A stretch of 64,000 nt of DNA from assembly GCA_017548605.1 (NCBI GenBank), contig JAFYZT010000026.1, positions 43,432 through 107,431 on the forward strand. The letters run 5' to 3'. Made by a program: the position numbers and the translations under genes. This stretch comes from Prevotella sp. Lineage in GTDB: Bacteria; Bacteroidota; Bacteroidia; Bacteroidales; Bacteroidaceae. Shown piece by piece: positions 25,513 through 34,811 of this stretch. The notes under the pieces were generated by a model. That model made no database searches. It was not told where the DNA came from and saw only the letters and a program-made list of their open reading frames with translations. The number at the start of each line of letters is the position of its first letter. The first letter of the stretch is position 1.

Positions 25513-27363
25513 ATGAAACCATTGAAATATTTCGTTATATCGCTGCTCGGCCTGTTAACCGTTGGTTTTGTGAGCAGTTGCGATGATGACCTCAAGGACG
25601 GCGATGCCCCGCGCCTGTTCCGTCCTGTGGCCTCATTGGAGACGAACAACAACTCAATTATCGCCTCTTGGGACAACATTGCCGGTGCTACGAGTTACAC
25701 ATTGGAGTTATACAAGGTGACTGGTACCGATGATGCGGGTAACAACACCTACGAGTTGTACAGGACTGTTACTTGTGAGTCATCACCCTACACCTTCAGT
25801 GATTTGGAGTGGGATGAGAAATACAAGGTTGCTATCACCTGCAACGGTCCCACCAAGTCGTCAGGTAAATATGAAACCAACGATGCGAGCATTCCATATC
25901 CCACCACGTTGAAAAGCGTGAAAACCATAGAGAACGCTGCTCGTATTACATGGGACAATGGCAAGAAAGAAGAAGCTTCTGAATCCTCAGAAGAGGAAGA
26001 GACAGAGGAAACGGATGACAGTTCCGACGACAGTAGCGATGCGTCGACCGTTACCATTATCAAGGCTATTGTTGCCGTTCCCGTGAACGGTGGTGAACGA
26101 GTGGTGAAGATTATCGACCAGAAGACTTTTGATGCCGGTTATACCGATATTATGGGCTTGGATCCCCAGACCCAATATTATTTCATCGCCTACACTACTG
26201 ACGACGAGAGTGAGTTCAACAACTCCACCTATGCCGGTCGTTTGTCGGCCACCACAGGTAAAGCCATTGACTTTGACGAGAAATATGGTGCCGGTATGTG
26301 GGTGGATATCCGCGGTTATGACGAGAAGCAAGCCAAAGACACGTTGAAGAGTGAAACCTTCTGGAACGAAGTGATTACGCAAGACGGCATGACCATTATC
26401 CTCCGTGGTGACTTTGACTACAAGGTGAACAACAGTATTGCTTTGGACAAGAGCGTTCGTTTTGTTACCGCTTCAACCCTTGGCAGCAATGCCCGTTTCA
26501 TCAGCAGTGGAGGTATCACCATGGCTAAGGATGCCCAGATTGATTGGGTGGAGTTTGAGAATGTAGATTTCATCAGCGACAAGGCCTTGAATGGCGACAA
26601 TGACGTGAACACGAATACTGACCCGACTTGGGGTGGTCGTCAGGTGTTTAACATCAACGGCACTAATGCCACTTTGAAGAAACTGTCGTTCAAAGGCTGT
26701 ACAGTGACCGGTTATCGTGCTTTCGTTCGCGCCCAGAAAGATGGTGACAATATCAATGAGATTGTCGTTGACAACTGTACATTGAACTGCATCGGCGACC
26801 AGGGAGTGTTCACCACAACGAACAAACTCGGTGACTGGAAACAGATTACGCTGAAAAACAGTACCGTGACTAATATCGTCATGCTGTGCGATTTTCGTGC
26901 CACCGCCAACCCATTGACGTTTAACATCGAGAACTGTACTTTCTGCTATGCCCCGAAAGAGACTACAGCCAATGCCAACACTCCGTTGTTGCGTCTGAAC
27001 GGTAACAAGAACACCATTTCGGTGAACATCAGCAATACTTTGTTCGGTCCTTCGATGGCTACGGAGAAATCAGAAGGCGATGCCATTCACACTTACACCG
27101 CTGGCACGGCTGGCAGCATCTTCCTGAACGGTAATACCGGTGCCGAAGACACCCCGCTTCCTGTACCACTGGTGAGCGTGTCGAAGAGTTTCAAGACTAA
27201 CTTTGGCTGGTGGGTCAACGACAAGGGTGTATCCTATCCTATAGATGCCTTGCAAGAATTGGGCATGGATGAGAAGACCCTGTGGAGTGCTCCTGAGAAG
27301 GGTGAGTTCCGTATCATGGCCAACTTGCCTGAGAGCGGGCTTGGTGCTCCGATGTGGCAATAA
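25513..27363 (+). CDS. DUF5123/DUF4957-like surface lipoprotein of the pectin locus
   Basis: 616 residues. Signal with Cys23 followed by DDDL, an export-to-surface type start. Residues ~37-110 and ~130-245 look like two fibronectin III-like domains (SIIASWDNIAGATSYTLELYK; AARITWDNGK). The second is interrupted by an acidic Ser/Glu/Asp stretch near 155-180. From ~250 on there are repeated short strands with Asn/Thr ladders (FKGCTVTGYRAFVRA, VDNCTLNCIGDQGVF, IENCTFCYAP), the pattern of a right-handed beta-helix. Such proteins accompany pectin loci and are thought to bind pectin at the cell surface. I see no catalytic signature. Follows SusD after a 109-base gap. Confidence 0.8.
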   Translation: MKPLKYFVISLLGLLTVGFVSSCDDDLKDGDAPRLFRPVASLETNNNSIIASWDNIAGATSYTLELYKVTGTDDAGNNTYELYRTVTCESSPYTFSDLEWDEKYKVAITCNGPTKSSGKYETNDASIPYPTTLKSVKTIENAARITWDNGKKEEASESSEEEETEETDDSSDDSSDASTVTIIKAIVAVPVNGGERVVKIIDQKTFDAGYTDIMGLDPQTQYYFIAYTTDDESEFNNSTYAGRLSATTGKAIDFDEKYGAGMWVDIRGYDEKQAKDTLKSETFWNEVITQDGMTIILRGDFDYKVNNSIALDKSVRFVTASTLGSNARFISSGGITMAKDAQIDWVEFENVDFISDKALNGDNDVNTNTDPTWGGRQVFNINGTNATLKKLSFKGCTVTGYRAFVRAQKDGDNINEIVVDNCTLNCIGDQGVFTTTNKLGDWKQITLKNSTVTNIVMLCDFRATANPLTFNIENCTFCYAPKETTANANTPLLRLNGNKNTISVNISNTLFGPSMATEKSEGDAIHTYTAGTAGSIFLNGNTGAEDTPLPVPLVSVSKSFKTNFGWWVNDKGVSYPIDALQELGMDEKTLWSAPEKGEFRIMANLPESGLGAPMWQ

Positions 27364-27423
27364 GCTATTCATTCATTCCAGAAGCACAGAGCAGTGGAGG
27401 CTGCTCTGTGCTTCTTGGTTCAT

Positions 27424-27513
27424 AATAGAAGCGATAGAGGCTATAGACGCTATAGACGCTATAGGAGTTATAGAGGCTATAGACACTATAGAAACTATAG
27501 AGGCTTTAGAGTA
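27424..27513. repeat. 9-base phased TATAG array (10 units)
   Basis: TATAG (or AATAG, GATAG, TTTAG) occurs every 9 bases at 27424, 27433, 27442, 27451, 27460, 27469, 27478, 27487, 27496 and 27505, with variable 4-base spacers such as AGGC and ACGC. It occupies the gap between the DUF5123-like gene and the pectate lyase gene, ending 11 bases before the ATG. Confidence 0.9.
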
Positions 27514-27524
27514 ATTATTTTGAG

Positions 27525-29609
27525 ATGAAGAAATTATACGCGATACTATTTCTTTTCTGCGGACTGCTGATGACGGGAGGCATGGCAATGGCACAGGAGA
27601 AAACTCCCGCGTTTCCCGGAGCAGAAGGTTTCGGCCGGTATGTTACTGGTGGTCGTGGTGGTAAGGTGATACATGTGACTAACCTGAACAACAGTGGCAT
27701 GGGTTCGTTGCGTTGGGCATTGAACCAAACAGGTACACGCACCATTGTGTTCGACGTGAGTGGTACCATCCACCTCACATCGGCCTTGAGCGTGAGCAAC
27801 GGCAATGTGACGATAGCCGGTCAGACCGCCCCTGGCGATGGTATCTGCGTGGCCGACTATCCCTTCAGCATCGCTGCCAACAATGTTATTGTGAGGTATA
27901 TGCGCTTCCGTTTGGGCAACAACAATGTGACATTGGACGGTGCCGACGGATGGGACGGACTGGGAGCCATGGACCAGAAGAATATCATCATTGACCACTG
28001 TTCCGTCAGTTGGAGTATCGACGAGTGTCTTAGCGTTTATGGTTGTGAGAATACCACCGTTCAGTGGTGTCTGGTGACACAGAGCCTGAAAAATGCCGGT
28101 CATTCCAAAGGAGCCCATGGTTATGGCGGCAACTGGGGCGGCAGTGGCGCCTCGTTCCACCATAACCTGATGGCTCACCACGAAAGCCGCGAGCCCCGTC
28201 TAGGTCCGCGCTATACCACCCAGTTAGACGAACGCATGGACATGCGCAACAACGTGTTTTACAATTGGGGGGGCAACGGCTGTTATGGTGGCGAAGCTAT
28301 GCATGTGAACATCGTGAACAACTACTACAAGCCTGGTCCACGCACCATGCAACTCAGCACGACGAAACGCAAACGCATCGCCTCCATCGGCATCCGTACC
28401 AACAGTTACATCGCCAGCTATCCCGACTACGCCCCTACCCTTCACATGTGGGGCACCTATTTCGTTGACGGTAATGTAAACGAGAAGTACAGCGACGTGA
28501 CCAATGACAACTGGACTTACGGCATGTATAACCAGATAGATGCCAGCGGCAATGATGGTCTTTACACCGAAGACGTGAAAGAACAGATTCGTTTGTCAGC
28601 ACCCATCGATTTCATCTACACGACCACCCACAGTGCTGAAAAAGCCTACGAGAAAGTATTGCAGTATGTTGGTGCCTGTCTGCATCGAGACAGTTATGAC
28701 GCATTGATGCTGAATGATGTGGAGAATGGCGTAGCCACCTACGGCACAAAAGGCATTATCGACAGCCAAAACGACAACAAGCCTGCTGATGCCGGTGATG
28801 ACTGGAGTGCCTGGCCCACGTTAGAGAGTGAGGCTGCTCCTGCCGACAGTGATGGCGACGGTATGCCAGACACATGGGAGAACGCCAACGGGCTGGATGC
28901 CAACGATGCCAATGACGGAGCCATTGTCTGTGCTGACGGTTACACCAATTTGGAGAACTACCTCAATTCATTGGTCGCTTCCATCACCGAAAATGAATAT
29001 GCCGGCGGCGAGGTGATGGGTTCCATTATCGAAGAAGGAGGTGAGGTAGCGAAGAGCAGTTACGAGATTTCCCCTGCTACTCATGAGACAGGCTGGACTT
29101 TTGAAAACGGCTTCAGCATCAGCTGCAATAAAGAGTACGCCGAGGGTAATTCTTGCGGCATGAAAGGCATCAAATATTCGCGGAACTCAAAATACACCAT
29201 CAACATACCCGATGGCATCAGCATCGTGAAAGTCGATTTCACCGGTTTCAGCAATGTGAACGAAGAGAGCGCCTTCTTAGGCGAGTTAGGTGGAACATCG
29301 TTTGGTGAAACTGACTATGTGTTTCCTTCGCGTAGCGGTGGTGAGTATGTGACGCATAGCATAGAGTTGCCATCTCCCGTTGCCGGCGCATTGACGTTTA
29401 CACCGAAAGGCCAGCAAGTGGTGTGGAACATCACACTATACACGCCCGCCTCGACAGGTATAGCCGAGGTGAATACGTCTGTTACCCGTCGCTGCGACCT
29501 GTATACCATTGACGGCAGATTGGTGAAAAGCGGAGCCCGTGAAGATGATTTGGAAGGGCTACCTAAGGGGATATATATCTTAGGAGGGAAGAAAGTAGTT
29601 AAGAGGTAG
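27525..29609 (+). CDS. Secreted pectate lyase, PL1 family
   Basis: 694 residues. Signal peptide ending GGMAMAQ, then FPGAEGFGRYVTGGRGG, the classical start of PL1 enzymes. Parallel beta-helix with IIIDHCSVSWSIDECLSVYG and the catalytic-site region HHNLMAHHESREPRLGPRY. It cleaves alpha-1,4-polygalacturonate by beta-elimination with calcium. A DSDGDGMPDTWE calcium-binding segment (~residues 443-455) is followed by a beta-sandwich-like tail. The last ~45 residues (LYTIDGRLVKSG...LPKGIYILGGKKVVK) resemble a type IX secretion C-terminal signal. Last gene of the pectin locus. Confidence 0.93.
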   Translation: MKKLYAILFLFCGLLMTGGMAMAQEKTPAFPGAEGFGRYVTGGRGGKVIHVTNLNNSGMGSLRWALNQTGTRTIVFDVSGTIHLTSALSVSNGNVTIAGQTAPGDGICVADYPFSIAANNVIVRYMRFRLGNNNVTLDGADGWDGLGAMDQKNIIIDHCSVSWSIDECLSVYGCENTTVQWCLVTQSLKNAGHSKGAHGYGGNWGGSGASFHHNLMAHHESREPRLGPRYTTQLDERMDMRNNVFYNWGGNGCYGGEAMHVNIVNNYYKPGPRTMQLSTTKRKRIASIGIRTNSYIASYPDYAPTLHMWGTYFVDGNVNEKYSDVTNDNWTYGMYNQIDASGNDGLYTEDVKEQIRLSAPIDFIYTTTHSAEKAYEKVLQYVGACLHRDSYDALMLNDVENGVATYGTKGIIDSQNDNKPADAGDDWSAWPTLESEAAPADSDGDGMPDTWENANGLDANDANDGAIVCADGYTNLENYLNSLVASITENEYAGGEVMGSIIEEGGEVAKSSYEISPATHETGWTFENGFSISCNKEYAEGNSCGMKGIKYSRNSKYTINIPDGISIVKVDFTGFSNVNEESAFLGELGGTSFGETDYVFPSRSGGEYVTHSIELPSPVAGALTFTPKGQQVVWNITLYTPASTGIAEVNTSVTRRCDLYTIDGRLVKSGAREDDLEGLPKGIYILGGKKVVKR

Positions 29610-29616
29610 AGGGGGA

Positions 29617-29740
29617 TAGGCTGGCCTAGGTGTTTTTAGGGAATTCTAGGAAAACTTAGGTTATTCTAGGCTATTCTAAGAAAACCTAGGCAATTCTATG
29701 GGATTTTTGGGAATTCTAGGATATTTCAGGGAAATTCAGG
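29617..29740. repeat. 10-base phased TAGG array (13 units)
   Basis: TAGG or a one-base variant occurs every 10 bases from 29617 to 29737 (29617, 27, 37, 47, 57, 67, 77, 87, 97, 29707, 17, 27, 37), with the unit close to ATTCTAGGNN. It begins 7 bases after the pectate lyase stop. Confidence 0.9.
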
Positions 29741-29752
29741 TTGCTATGGATG

Positions 29753-29787
29753 AATAAAGGAAGACTCGTGTTGAGTCTTCCTTTATT
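29753..29787. terminator. Bidirectional terminator, pectin locus / glycogen operon
   Basis: Perfect 15-bp stem AATAAAGGAAGACTC / GAGTCTTCCTTTATT with a 5-base loop, between two convergent operons. The A/T-rich stem ends provide T runs on both strands. Confidence 0.9.
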
Positions 29788-29797
29788 ATTGGAGAAT

Positions 29798-29835
29798 AGA
29801 GATATTATTCTGCTTAAAGAGATATTATTCTGCTT
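29798..29835. repeat. 18-base direct repeat x2 across the GH57 stop
   Basis: AGAGATATTATTCTGCTT at 29798-29815 and again at 29818-29835, spaced 20 bases. The right copy contains the stop and last codons of the GH57 gene. Confidence 0.9.
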
Positions 29836-31243
29836 TAGGGGCTTCTTCCTTGGCTTTTTTGGCAGGTGCTTTCTTTGCTGCGGGTTTCTTTGCAGCTTTT
29901 TTGTCAGCGACCTTGTCGAGTTTTGCCTTCAGTTTGTCTTCCTCGGTCTGCATCTTCGCCACCTTAGCCTGGAGTCGCGTGATTTCCTTGTCTTTCATGG
30001 AAATCTCATCGCCTTGGTTCTTGATGGTGGTGAGCAGAGTCTCCAACTCATCATTCTCAATCTCTGGCGGATAGAGAGAATTGACACGGTTGATGAAATC
30101 GCCAAGTATGTTCATGTAATTCGTGAACGCATCAAAAGGCGACTGGTAAATACCCCGGTCGAGGCCCACATTCGACGGTTTCGTCGTCATGAAGCGGAAA
30201 TTGTTCGATGCCTGGAGATAGTCCCAGTCCTGGTTGATACGCGGGTCATTACATATACGCACTCTGTCAGCCACCGAATAGAGCTTGTTGAATGCCTCTC
30301 GCTGCATGGGATTACCGAGCCAACAGCTCACGTCGCGTTCCTCGTCAACCCAAGACAGCGTGTCGGGCACATCCAGATTACCCACACTCTTCATCTTCAT
30401 GCAAATCTCTGTAGGTGTAGAGAAGGTGATACCCTTTTCCTTGGCACATGCCGGCAGAGCCTTGATGAACTCGAGGATATTAGTAGATAGCGATTGAGCG
30501 ATACCCAGAGCCGACAATTCCATGAAGATATTGATGATTTGTTCCTCTTCGGGCAGTTCGGCGATGCGTTGGATGTAACTGTCGGCGAAGAGGGGATAAC
30601 CCTCCCACTCCGTGTTACCAAAGCGCAAGGAGATGTCATCGGAGAGCGTCACGTCGCGGAGCAGGAGTTTGAGGTTAGGTGCTATGGCACAGTTGTAGAC
30701 ATAGTGCGGTGATTTCCATCCCAGTACATGCTTAGCCCCTTCGGTAAGCATTCCCTTGAATCCCATGGCTGCTGCCTGTCCTCCGATATCATCGGAATAA
30801 ATAAGTGACGAGTTACGCAGCACCTTTGGCTTTTGGTTAAAATATTCTTCGATTTTCTGTGCCTGTTTCTTCACTTCAGCTGCAAACGACTCCTCATTAA
30901 TGAGCGAAGCCAGTCCGTGAGAATAGGGTTCGGCGAGGAACTCCACGCATCCTGTTCCGTTCAGTTCCTGCAGTTTCTCCAGCACTTGCGGCGCATGCAT
31001 TTCCAATTGTTCGATACCCACACCCGAAAGTGAGAAAGCCACTTTGAATGCCTTTCCGTTGGCATTGATCATGTCGAGCAGGGTGTTGAGTGCCGGCATG
31101 TAGGAACGTTCAGCGATGTCGGTGATGGAACGTTCGTTCTCATAATCATCGTAATAATAATGGTCGGTACCGATGTCGAAGAAACGATAACGTTTGAGAT
31201 GGATTATCTGATGTATCTCAAAATATAGACAGATTGTTTTCAT
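29825..31243 (-). CDS. GH57 family glycosidase (alpha-amylase-like)
   Basis: 472 residues. It begins MKTICLYFEIHQ, the GH57 first conserved region, and has GCVEFLAEPYSHGL and a (beta/alpha)7 barrel to ~residue 300. Third gene of the glycogen operon, so probably an alpha-1,4-glucan hydrolase or transferase acting on cytoplasmic glycogen (no signal peptide). After ~residue 390 follow a coiled coil (LETLLTTIKNQGDEISMKDKEITRLQAKVAKMQ) and an Ala/Lys/Pro tail (AAKKPAAKKAPAKKAK), an unusual histone H1-like end for a glycosidase. Confidence 0.88.
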   Translation of the reverse strand: MKTICLYFEIHQIIHLKRYRFFDIGTDHYYYDDYENERSITDIAERSYMPALNTLLDMINANGKAFKVAFSLSGVGIEQLEMHAPQVLEKLQELNGTGCVEFLAEPYSHGLASLINEESFAAEVKKQAQKIEEYFNQKPKVLRNSSLIYSDDIGGQAAAMGFKGMLTEGAKHVLGWKSPHYVYNCAIAPNLKLLLRDVTLSDDISLRFGNTEWEGYPLFADSYIQRIAELPEEEQIINIFMELSALGIAQSLSTNILEFIKALPACAKEKGITFSTPTEICMKMKSVGNLDVPDTLSWVDEERDVSCWLGNPMQREAFNKLYSVADRVRICNDPRINQDWDYLQASNNFRFMTTKPSNVGLDRGIYQSPFDAFTNYMNILGDFINRVNSLYPPEIENDELETLLTTIKNQGDEISMKDKEITRLQAKVAKMQTEEDKLKAKLDKVADKKAAKKPAAKKAPAKKAKEEAPKAE

Positions 31244-31293
31244 GAATAAAAAATTTAAAAATTATAAGATTATAAAATTTAAAAATATAATAA

Positions 31294-32562
31294 TTATTCC
31301 CATCCAAGGGTTCTGCGGTAGAGGGTGAGAATCCATGCTCCCACTTTTTCCCATGTTATCTGGTCGACCTCGCGTTTTCCCTCCTCCTGGAGATATTTGA
31401 ATAGCGAGTCGTTGTGACAGATGGAATAGATAGCATCAGCGAGGGCGTGAATATCCCAGTAGTCAACTTTGATGCAGTTGTCGAGGATTTCTGCGCATCC
31501 ACTCTGTTTGGAGATGATAGACGGTGTACCGCACTGCATGGCTTCAAGCGGCGATATGCCGAACGGTTCGCTCACAGATGGCATAACATACACATCCGAG
31601 TCTTTCAAGCACTCATACACCTGTTTACCGCGCATGAATCCCGGGAAATGGAACCTGTCGGCAATGCCTCTTTCCGCTGCGAGATAAATCATGGCATCCA
31701 TCATGTCGCCAGAACCAGCCATACAGAATCTCACGTTTCGCGTGCGGTGGAGCACCATTGTAGCTGCCTCAACGAAGTATTCCGGTCCTTTCTGCATGGT
31801 GATACGTCCTAAGAACGTAACCACCTTGTCTTTTCCCGTATGGTCTGGACGTGGGATGTCTTGCAGTTCCTGTTTCAGAGGGTACACCGCATTATGAACG
31901 GTGAACACCTTTCGCGGGTCTTGGAAATAGTGGTTAATAACCGTCTGTCTTGTCAGTTCCGACACACACATGATACAGTCGGCGTTGTCCATACCATCTT
32001 TCTCTATGGAATAGACTGTGGGGTTCACCTTTCCACGCGAACGGTCAAAATCAGTAGCATGAACGTGTATGCACAGAGGTTTACCACTCACGCTCTTGGC
32101 GTGTATTCCCGCCGGGTATGTTAACCAGTCGTGTGCGTGGATAATGTCGAACTCTTCTGTCCGTGCCACCACTCCTGCAATGATGGAGTAGTTATTGATT
32201 TCCTCGTGCAGGTTCTTGGGATATCCACCCGCAAATTCCATGGCACCGAGGTCGTTAACGTGCATATAGTTGAAGTCAGCGTATATATGGTCGCGGAGTT
32301 TGAAATAGTAGTCGGGATCCATAATGTTCCCTACCCTGTTTTTCACATACTCTTTGTCAACATCGCGCCATGCGATGGGTACTGCATTCATGGCAACGAT
32401 ACGAGCCGCAGATTGATCTTCATCGCCGAAAGGATGCGGCAGGCATAATGTGATATCCATATTACCCTGAGCATGCAATCCTTCGGAAATACCGTAATTA
32501 GCTGTTGCGAGTCCACCAAATACATGAGGAGGATACTCCCATCCAAACATCAATACTTTCAT
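31294..32562 (-). CDS. GT4 glycosyltransferase (glycogen synthase-like)
   Basis: 422 residues. GT-B fold: N-terminal MKVLMFGWEYPPHVFGGLA, C-terminal nucleotide-sugar site with VTFLGRITMQKGPEYFVEAA, FHFPGFMRGK and SVSEPFGISPLEAMQCGTPSI with its EX7E pattern. The N-terminal motif and the operon partners point to glycogen synthesis from a nucleotide-glucose donor. 12 bases after the debranching gene; 50 A/T-rich bases with repeats separate it from the GH57 gene. Confidence 0.88.
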   Translation of the reverse strand: MKVLMFGWEYPPHVFGGLATANYGISEGLHAQGNMDITLCLPHPFGDEDQSAARIVAMNAVPIAWRDVDKEYVKNRVGNIMDPDYYFKLRDHIYADFNYMHVNDLGAMEFAGGYPKNLHEEINNYSIIAGVVARTEEFDIIHAHDWLTYPAGIHAKSVSGKPLCIHVHATDFDRSRGKVNPTVYSIEKDGMDNADCIMCVSELTRQTVINHYFQDPRKVFTVHNAVYPLKQELQDIPRPDHTGKDKVVTFLGRITMQKGPEYFVEAATMVLHRTRNVRFCMAGSGDMMDAMIYLAAERGIADRFHFPGFMRGKQVYECLKDSDVYVMPSVSEPFGISPLEAMQCGTPSIISKQSGCAEILDNCIKVDYWDIHALADAIYSICHNDSLFKYLQEEGKREVDQITWEKVGAWILTLYRRTLGWE

Positions 32563-32574
32563 ACTCTCCTCCTA

Positions 32575-34524
32575 TTACTTTTGATAACTATATGATTCCA
32601 ACAGATTGAGCGTGCGCAGTATTTCCGCTACGTTCATGGCGAAAGACATGGCACCACGTCCATGGAACGGTGGGTTTCCATCGAACAGCTCACTGATAGT
32701 GCCGAGGCAATGGTAGTCCATCTCCTCCTCGTATCCCACCATCTGCCGTTCGATAAAGCTCAGACGTGTGCGTTTATAGAGTTTGAGGCATGCCTCCATG
32801 TAGAAGCCCCCGAGCCACGGCCATGCCGTTCCCTGGTGGTATGCATAGTCGCGTTGGGTTTGCGGTCCGACATACATGGGGTTATATCCCCCGCTTTTCG
32901 GTGACAACGACCGCAGTCCCTTCGGTGTAAGCAGTTCGCGTGTACACACATCGAGTACCCCTTTCTTCTGTTGTGCGTTCAGGGGTGAGAAGTCGAGTGC
33001 CACTGCGAAAATCATGTTCGGTCTGACGCTCCAGTCAATCATGTTTCCATCGACATAGTCGTAGAGGTATCCATATTCGTTAAGGAATGTATCGACGAAT
33101 GCCATTTTGCATTGCTCGGCTATCTCCTCCAGTTTTTCAGCCCTTTCCGTCTTTCCGTTTTCTGCGGCGAGAGACGCATTGAATTTCAGTGCATTGTACC
33201 ACAACGCATTAAATTCCACGATGTAACCAGAACGCGGCACTACAGGTCTTCCGTTTGCCGTTGAGTTCATCCATGTCACCGCTTTGTCACGTCCGTCAGT
33301 GCGCAGCAAGCCATTTTCTTCGAGCCAGAGGTTGGGATGTCCGTCATCAATGATGTAATCAATGATATCATCAACCAGTTTTCCGTACATCTGGTATCCC
33401 TTTTTCCTGCCGCACTCCTTGCAATACTGCTGTATGGCCCATATTGCCCAGAGAGGCACGTCGGGTTGTTCCATCTCGTAAATCTTTACCGACAGCGGTT
33501 TACCCTGCATGAACTCACGCAGTCCTTTTTCCGCCGTTTTCATGACCAGTTCAAAATAGTCCTGTTCCTCGATGGCGAGTGTCAATCCCGGCAAAGAAAT
33601 GAACATGTCGCGAGCCCTGCACTTGAACCAAGGATATCCGGCGAGCAGGTATCGGTCATCGTTCTTCTCTCTCTTATGGAACTGATGAGCGGCATTGACG
33701 AGGCAGTGGAAGAAATTGTCACGCGGAGCTCTTTCTTCAATTTCCTTTTCAATGAGTTTTTTGAGCGTGCTGCTCTTTATTTCAGAAGTGGATGCTGAGA
33801 AGACGATGCTCTCACCTTTCTTTATGTCCATTTCGAAATATCCTGGTACGTAAAGGTCTTCGTTGGAAGCATATCCTCTTTCCTGTTCTTTCGGATATTC
33901 CACTCCCCTGTACCAATCCGGTTGGAAGATAAATTCATTTTTCTTTGAGAACTGCATGTACAGATCGGGATATCCTGCATACATACATGTCTTTATACCA
34001 TTGTCAACGGGATGGTATTCACGCGATGCCGTATAGTTTTCATGAGTGAACTGCCTCACGCTCCTGAAGGCCAAGAAAGGTCTGAATCGCAAGGTTGTTG
34101 CTGAGTGTGCATCATCAAGCGTGTAGCGTATGAGTATGCGGTCTTCATAATGTTGGAAGACCACCTCTTTTTTGAGAATTACGCCACCGACGCGATAGAC
34201 AGTAGTTGGCACTTTGTCACAGTCAAACATACGAATGTACTTGTGACCTTTAGGGCTGAAGTTGTTTCCCTGATACTTATGTAGTCCAAGGTTAAATTCG
34301 GCTCCATGTTGTACCACGGTAACATCGAGTGACGATAACAGCACATGGTTTTCATCGTCAAGTTCCGGTATGGGTACGACGAGCAGTCCATGATACTTTC
34401 TCGTGTTGCAGTCGACGATCGTCGAGCAGGAATATGCACCTGACCTGTTGGTTCTCAACAGTTCTCTTGGCAATGATTCCTGCAAGTTGGTCATCAATGC
34501 TTTTTCTAGTCGAAGATAGCTCAT
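32575..34524 (-). CDS. Glycogen debranching enzyme (amylo-alpha-1,6-glucosidase, GH133)
   Basis: 649 residues. N-terminal domain (LRTNRSGAYSCSTIVDCNTRKYHGLLV) and C-terminal (alpha/alpha)6 barrel with YLLAGYPWFKCRARDMFISLPGL, TWMNSTANGRPVVPRSGYIVEFNALWYNAL and YHQGTAWPWLGG. Removes alpha-1,6 branches of glycogen. First gene of the glycogen operon, promoter at 34607-34614. Confidence 0.93.
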   Translation of the reverse strand: MSYLRLEKALMTNLQESLPRELLRTNRSGAYSCSTIVDCNTRKYHGLLVVPIPELDDENHVLLSSLDVTVVQHGAEFNLGLHKYQGNNFSPKGHKYIRMFDCDKVPTTVYRVGGVILKKEVVFQHYEDRILIRYTLDDAHSATTLRFRPFLAFRSVRQFTHENYTASREYHPVDNGIKTCMYAGYPDLYMQFSKKNEFIFQPDWYRGVEYPKEQERGYASNEDLYVPGYFEMDIKKGESIVFSASTSEIKSSTLKKLIEKEIEERAPRDNFFHCLVNAAHQFHKREKNDDRYLLAGYPWFKCRARDMFISLPGLTLAIEEQDYFELVMKTAEKGLREFMQGKPLSVKIYEMEQPDVPLWAIWAIQQYCKECGRKKGYQMYGKLVDDIIDYIIDDGHPNLWLEENGLLRTDGRDKAVTWMNSTANGRPVVPRSGYIVEFNALWYNALKFNASLAAENGKTERAEKLEEIAEQCKMAFVDTFLNEYGYLYDYVDGNMIDWSVRPNMIFAVALDFSPLNAQQKKGVLDVCTRELLTPKGLRSLSPKSGGYNPMYVGPQTQRDYAYHQGTAWPWLGGFYMEACLKLYKRTRLSFIERQMVGYEEEMDYHCLGTISELFDGNPPFHGRGAMSFAMNVAEILRTLNLLESYSYQK

Positions 34525-34606
34525 TGTTTGGTTTTTATTAAGGTTTAAAAATATCTGATTTAGTTATGATTATTGATGTATTCTTATCTTTTGTCAAAAG
34601 AATGTT

Positions 34607-34614
34607 CAAAGTTA
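34607..34614 (-). promoter_or_regulatory. Promoter -7 element of the glycogen operon
   Basis: Minus-strand TAACTTTG with a TTG about 20 bases upstream (34635-34637). Leader of ~75 bases. Confidence 0.6.
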
Positions 34615-34729
34615 GTATTTTTTTCCTATGAAGACAAGTATTGTAACAGTTTTTTCGACAAAAAAGACTTTTTTTATGTTATGTAGCAGGAAATAAGGGG
34701 AAAAAGAGAGTTATATGAATGTTTTTCCG

Positions 34730-34737
34730 TATATTTG
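34730..34737 (+). promoter_or_regulatory. Promoter -7 element of the Crp-like gene
   Basis: TATATTTG. It lies inside the longest possible reading frame of the gene (from 34719), which decides for a downstream start codon. Confidence 0.6.
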
Positions 34738-34811
34738 CCATCGACTATTACTTCCAAGAAGTAAACAAGCCAACTGTTTCTAGTCCCTATTATACCAACA
34801 TACTTAATACC

